Source: Saprospiraceae bacterium
GTDB taxonomy: Bacteria; Bacteroidota; Bacteroidia; Chitinophagales; Saprospiraceae
DNA length: 64,000 nt
Assembly (NCBI GenBank): GCA_016787525.1
Contig: JAEUUP010000086.1
Location: 1-64,000 of the forward strand
Reading direction: 5' to 3'
Shown: piece after piece, positions 62,484 through 64,000 of the stretch
Layout: each line of letters opens with the position of its first letter
Position numbering within the stretch: position 1 is the stretch's first letter
Position numbers and translations under genes: made by a program
Notes under the pieces: generated by a model
The model's input: only the letters and a program-made list of their open reading frames with translations
Told to the model about the DNA's origin: nothing
The model's database searches: none

Positions 62484-62560
62484 TCATTGGTCAATAAGTT
62501 GTAGCTGATTTATACTGAGGGGTGTCTTTGCAACCACCTACAACTCTATGACCAATGACT
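62482..62560. terminator. Bidirectional hairpin with a 10-mer in its loop
   Basis: Imperfect 23-bp arms (62482-62504 and 62538-62560, arm starts AGTCATTGGTCA) between the convergent tamL and right-edge genes. The 10-mer copy at 62513 lies in the 33-nt loop. Confidence 0.65.
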
Positions 62561-62572
62561 TATGGCTTCTTT

Positions 62573-64000
62573 TTATTTTGTTCTTCTCAATATGATTTGC
62601 CACAACTGCTCGTAAGGAATGACTTCTAACTCTGAAATCAAACCACGATAGCAGAAAGGCGATTCGTGCAAGCGCGCCATGTATTTTTCCGTTCCTGTCA
62701 ATTCACTGTATTTGAAATCCGCCTTAGACAACTGTTGCAACAAACGAATGAATGCAATCAGACGATAGTAGTCTTCTTTTTTCAACTGACGATTGGCGTA
62801 GTTTTTCAAACGATCAATCAATTCAGAGGCTTGTGAATGCTGTTTTTGTTCCAAAAGGAAAAGCACTTGTGCAATGATGAGGAAAATAGTGAAAATCCGC
62901 ATCTCTTTCGGATACATAATAGGGTCGTTCAAAAACTTTGACACTTTGAAAATTCGGCGATTCTGACGACGTAAAATCGGGTTTTCTTCGCCAAATACTT
63001 CGATGACGTAGTTTGTATAAACTTCATAAATCTTCCATTTTTCACGCTCCTCGTGACTCAATTTTTTGAATTTCGTATTGCCCAAAGCGCGCGTCAAAAT
63101 AGCGATGGCATTGATAAAATTATCGGTGTGCATCGCCAAAAGGAAAAAATACTCCATAAAAGTGTACCACAACTCCGAACCTTCTTCAAAAGACTGCAAA
63201 CATTTTTCTGCATTGACTTTGCCCCGTTTGTAATCTTTAAGATGTAAGAAAGCCGACATTTTTTTCAATTGGAAAGTCGCCATTTTTTCCTCTTGATAGT
63301 AGGTCGGATTGTCCTTCATGTATTGTTCAGCCCGTGAACACACTTCAATCATCGCTTCATAATCCTGCAACATTTCGTAGCGATACGTCCAAACCAAGTA
63401 CATATTGTAGAAAATAACTGGCGAATCGTACATTTCGGACAAACCAATCAGCGCATCGCAATAGGTATCAATGCGCTCTTTGAGGTCAAAATTCTCCGTT
63501 ACAGGTCTAAAATAATTCATCATCACGCGCTGATTCAACTCTTCTGAGCGAATTTCTGCGTCCAAAATATCTTTGTATTGTTTGATATAGCCATCGTATT
63601 CTTCGTATTCTTTTTCACTTTCTGTCTGAGCAGCATAAGTTCTCAAAATACGCGAGCAATTGACAATCAAATCCGCAAATTTATACTTCAAAGAAGTTGT
63701 CAAAATCTGACGTGCAAGTGAAGCGGCCGTCGAATTAGCCTCATTTGCAAGTAAAATTTTGACCAAAGTCCATTCTTTGTTGCACGTAAAATAAGCACGG
63801 TCATAGCCCGACGTATCGGGTAGATTGACATCCAAGAAAAAGAGAGTATTGAGTAGCCTTTTGCGAAATCGAGATTTAAGCTGACGATATTTATCGTCGG
63901 TTGGGCTACAATCTTGAAGATAAGTTGCAGCATCGCGGTCATTCCGAAACTTGCCCGCCATGAGTGCTTCATAAAACTCGTTGAATTTCGAGTTTTTATT
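62573..64000 (-). CDS. Helical-repeat hypothetical protein (5' partial)
   Basis: The frame is open to the right edge (13 codons beyond the ATG at 63961), so the gene is probably truncated at its 5' end. The visible 475 residues are all-helical and rich in Tyr, Leu and charge ('YKFADLIVNCSRILRTYAAQTESEKEY' in part, 'AMIEVCSRAEQYMKDN'), like TPR/solenoid proteins. It has the same general character as the gene at 39728-41311, possibly a paralogue. No signal or membrane segment; no enzyme motif. Confidence 0.65.
   Translation of the reverse strand, partial: NKNSKFNEFYEALMAGKFRNDRDAATYLQDCSPTDDKYRQLKSRFRKRLLNTLFFLDVNLPDTSGYDRAYFTCNKEWTLVKILLANEANSTAASLARQILTTSLKYKFADLIVNCSRILRTYAAQTESEKEYEEYDGYIKQYKDILDAEIRSEELNQRVMMNYFRPVTENFDLKERIDTYCDALIGLSEMYDSPVIFYNMYLVWTYRYEMLQDYEAMIEVCSRAEQYMKDNPTYYQEEKMATFQLKKMSAFLHLKDYKRGKVNAEKCLQSFEEGSELWYTFMEYFFLLAMHTDNFINAIAILTRALGNTKFKKLSHEEREKWKIYEVYTNYVIEVFGEENPILRRQNRRIFKVSKFLNDPIMYPKEMRIFTIFLIIAQVLFLLEQKQHSQASELIDRLKNYANRQLKKEDYYRLIAFIRLLQQLSKADFKYSELTGTEKYMARLHESPFCYRGLISELEVIPYEQLWQIILRRTK

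Larger units (their letters stand above)
2704..62522. repeat. Highly iterated 10-mer CCCCTCAGTA / TACTGAGGGG (65 exact copies)
   Basis: Forward copies start at 2704, 2817, 5069, 7482, 7849, 9218, 10479, 12306, 13446, 16464, 20701, 22818, 25434, 27123, 33047, 33475, 35498, 36525, 37354, 40379, 43377, 45418, 47202, 49976, 50537, 57623, 58616, 59289, 60102 and 60990. Reverse copies start at 5710, 12919, 13682, 16746, 18460, 18571, 18682, 18793, 18904, 19078, 21706, 23617, 24742, 25983, 28529, 28617, 29742, 29864, 30281, 34961, 35943, 36941, 40735, 44307, 46019, 48215, 49163, 51997, 52454, 54398, 54648, 55214, 55665, 59553 and 62513. The C-run before TCAGTA is 4-7 long, and the next base is T in 21 of 30 forward copies. 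Nine-base matches lie at 31617 and 34692. Near misses lie at 14348, 23255, 33404, 51533, 60473 and 61717. This entry spans first to last copy; the sites are discrete. Confidence 0.95.

Noticed and set aside
2704-62522. The 10-mer as a transcription-factor operator or promoter element
   Set aside because: Most copies (51 of 65) lie inside coding sequences in both orientations and every frame, so promoter function cannot explain the distribution.
2704-62522. The 10-mer as a Chi- or KOPS-like polar chromosome signal
   Set aside because: Orientations are near balanced (30 versus 35) and interspersed. Polar signals would show one strand dominating within a 64-kb replichore segment. Not excluded if the window spans the origin or terminus, but nothing suggests that.

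Overview
The window looks like a low-GC chromosome segment of a free-living member of Bacteroidota (Saprospiria/Chitinophagia/Cytophagia-like; genus not determinable). The evidence is several type IX secretion (T9SS) C-terminal sorting domains, TAnnTTTG promoter elements, OmpA proteins with thrombospondin type 3 repeats, a DUF1501/DUF1800 pair, pappalysin-type proteases and a lipoprotein TamA-like (TamL) protein. Genes cut by the edges are a carboxypeptidase-regulatory-like protein (left) and a helical-repeat protein (right). No rRNA, tRNA, CRISPR array, prophage or intact transposase gene was seen.

Layout. 1-2 kb: hypothetical proteins. 2-11.8 kb: a stress island with a Crp/Fnr-family regulator, OmpA lipoprotein, universal stress protein, fused trehalose-6-phosphate synthase/phosphatase, small protein, GT-A glycosyltransferase, DUF389 protein and Na+/H+ antiporter. 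Three near-identical FNR-type boxes sit in this island. One lies ahead of a structured leader or candidate small RNA ending in an intrinsic-type terminator. 12.2-16.9 kb: trpC, trpF and trpB, split by a PD-(D/E)XK-like gene and a lipoprotein gene. 17-31.7 kb: envelope and secreted proteins, including a tandem pair of M43 proteases. 31.9-44 kb: mdh, LD-carboxypeptidase, RlpA, tsaD, leuA and a saccharopine dehydrogenase-like gene. 44-64 kb: DedA, an M24-like protein, enoyl-CoA hydratase, dnaG, a secreted nuclease, murD, an M20 peptidase, a SPOUT methyltransferase and tamL.

The strongest unexplained signal is a non-palindromic 10-mer, CCCCTCAGTA / TACTGAGGGG. I counted 65 exact copies by eye, 30 in one orientation and 35 in the other, about one per kb from 2.7 kb onward. 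Composition alone predicts fewer than 0.1. Copies occur inside genes in all reading frames, across stop codons, in signal peptides and linkers, inside each unit of a protein tandem repeat, and between genes. The pattern resembles a DNA uptake sequence (Neisseriaceae, Pasteurellaceae) or HIP1 of cyanobacteria. I know of no description of it in Bacteroidota.

The intergenic regions also carry many non-autonomous palindromic (MITE/REP-like) elements in several families, two 21-22 bp tandem arrays (one inverting orientation midway), and a decayed T9SS sorting-domain fragment.
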